Of a stretch of DNA of 6,321 bases, positions 5,395 to 6,321 are shown in pieces. The notes under the pieces are model-generated. The model did no database searches and was not told the origin of the DNA. It saw only the letters and a list, made by a program, of their open reading frames with translations. The stretch lies in contig JBEIRG010000258.1 in NCBI GenBank assembly GCA_040376155.1, forward strand, positions 1 through 6,321, read 5' to 3'. The stretch comes from CADCWF01 sp903864575. GTDB taxonomy: Bacteria; Chloroflexota; Chloroflexia; Thermomicrobiales; UBA6265. The position numbers and the translations under genes are program-made. The first letter of the stretch is position 1. Each line of letters begins with the position of its first letter.

Positions 5395-6321
5395 ACTCCG
5401 ACCCCACTCCACTTTCCGATGACGCCATCGCCATCGTCCTGGTTGCGAGCTACCTCGGGCTGCCACCGCGCTCGGAATCGAAACCCTTCGGGCCAGTCGA
5501 ATGGCAGCGGCTTGCGGAGCGGCTCCACGCCTCTGGTAGCACGCCATCCCGCCTGCTTGGCGCGGCGACCGATACGCTCGCGGCCGACCTCGATTGTTCC
5601 CCGGAGCAAGCCGAGCGCGTCGTCCGCCTCACCGAACGCGCGGGCAGCATCGGTTTCGAACTCGACCGCCTCGCGCAGCGGGGCATATGGGTGCTTACCC
5701 GCGCCCAGGCGACTTACCCATCGCGCTTGAAGAAACTCGGGAGCAACCGCCCGCCGGTCCTGTTCGGCGCGGGACCTCGCGATTTCCTCGATGACGGCGG
5801 CGTCGCCATTGTCGGCTCCCGCAACGTGGACGATGCAGGGGGCGAATTCGCAGGACTCGTCGGGTCCCGAGCAGCGAATGCAGGCATGAACGTCATCTCC
5901 GGCGGCGCGCGTGGCGTGGACCGACTTGCCATGCAGGGAGCGATCGACGCGGACGGCGTGGCCGTCGGAGTCCTCACCGACAGCCTCGAGCGCTGGATCA
6001 AGGATCCCGATCTCCGGAGTCATATTCACGGCCAGCGGCTGACCCTCGTCACTCCTTTCAAACCCGACGCCGGGTTCAACTCCGCAAACGCAATGGCCCG
6101 CAACAAGTATGTCTACGCTCTTGCTGATTTCGCCGTCGTCGTCGCCAGCGAAAAGGACAAGGGGGGCACATGGACCGGCGCGGCCGAAAATCTGCGGGAA
6201 AAGAACCGCTGGTCCATCCTGTTTGTCCGACAAGCGGACGACGCTCCGGCGGGAAATGCCGCGTTGATCCAGCGAGGCGGCATCCCGTTGCGCCGAGATG
6301 ACCTTGACGCACCCGACCTCC
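5391..6321 (+). CDS. DprA/Smf-family (SLOG-fold) DNA-processing-like protein, 3' end outside window
   Basis: The frame is open for 310 codons from ATG 5391 to the window edge with no stop. The ATG overlaps the helicase stop (ATGA at 5391-5394), so translation is probably coupled; a GGATGAGG stretch just upstream is a poor stand-alone site. Residues about 36-110 are helical and end in the DprA-like ELDRLAQRGIWVLTRAQATYPSRL pattern (90-113). The Rossmann-like SLOG core follows: PPVLFGAG (121-128), VAIVGSRN (138-145), VISGGARGVDR (168-178), ARNKYVYALAD (236-246) and GGTWTGAAENL (258-268). These match the DprA hallmarks VGSR, SG.A.GID, RN..I and SGS..TA. Differences are SGG for SGL, RLAM where DprA usually has the AH pair, and a different stretch at about 196-230. 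Competence DprA binds ssDNA and loads RecA; whether this homologue does so is unknown. Any C-terminal winged helix would lie beyond the window. Its partner suggests a dedicated non-competence role. Confidence 0.85.
   Translation, partial: MNSDPTPLSDDAIAIVLVASYLGLPPRSESKPFGPVEWQRLAERLHASGSTPSRLLGAATDTLAADLDCSPEQAERVVRLTERAGSIGFELDRLAQRGIWVLTRAQATYPSRLKKLGSNRPPVLFGAGPRDFLDDGGVAIVGSRNVDDAGGEFAGLVGSRAANAGMNVISGGARGVDRLAMQGAIDADGVAVGVLTDSLERWIKDPDLRSHIHGQRLTLVTPFKPDAGFNSANAMARNKYVYALADFAVVVASEKDKGGTWTGAAENLREKNRWSILFVRQADDAPAGNAALIQRGGIPLRRDDLDAPDL

Noticed and set aside
4920..6233. Long minus-strand frame (about 437 codons) opposite the PRTase domain and DprA-like gene
   Set aside because: It crosses the boundary of two well-supported genes on the other strand, has no recognisable motif, and has no independent start signal I can see.

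Overview
The window is about 6.3 kb of GC-rich bacterial DNA with dense, mostly GC-ending codons, tight gene packing and two ATGA stop/start overlaps. This fits a high-GC proteobacterium, probably an alphaproteobacterium. No marker gene settles the taxon, so that is a weak inference.

Layout: (1) Positions 1-228, minus strand, carry the N-terminal 76 codons of an AI-2E/PerM-family membrane protein that runs off the left edge. (2) Positions 229-454 are a divergent intergenic region with several short inverted repeats, a TTGACA promoter candidate and a leader that can form competing hairpins. (3) Positions 455-3192 hold a two-gene ABC importer operon of the ferric-iron (FbpB/FbpC) type: a double-length permease with two EAA loops, then a TOBE-bearing ATPase joined by an ATGA overlap. 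No substrate-binding protein gene lies beside them. (4) Positions 3193-3279 are a relatively AT-rich gap with a good sigma70-type promoter whose -35 box lies inside two overlapping palindromes. (5) Positions 3280-6321 hold a second two-gene operon. It encodes a RecQ-type helicase fused to a C-terminal ComF-like phosphoribosyltransferase (PRTase) domain. An ATGA overlap then leads into a DprA/Smf-family (SLOG-fold) protein that runs off the right edge.

The last module is the noteworthy part. It combines a DNA-dependent helicase, a ComF-type PRTase and a DprA homologue. These are the same three activities as the cytosolic competence proteins ComFA, ComFC and DprA, here in a two-gene operon with its own promoter. 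The PRTase plus DprA pairing also recalls the ShosTA toxin-antitoxin/antiphage system. A role in sensing or processing foreign or single-stranded DNA, possibly as defence, is a reasonable inference but cannot be shown from sequence alone.
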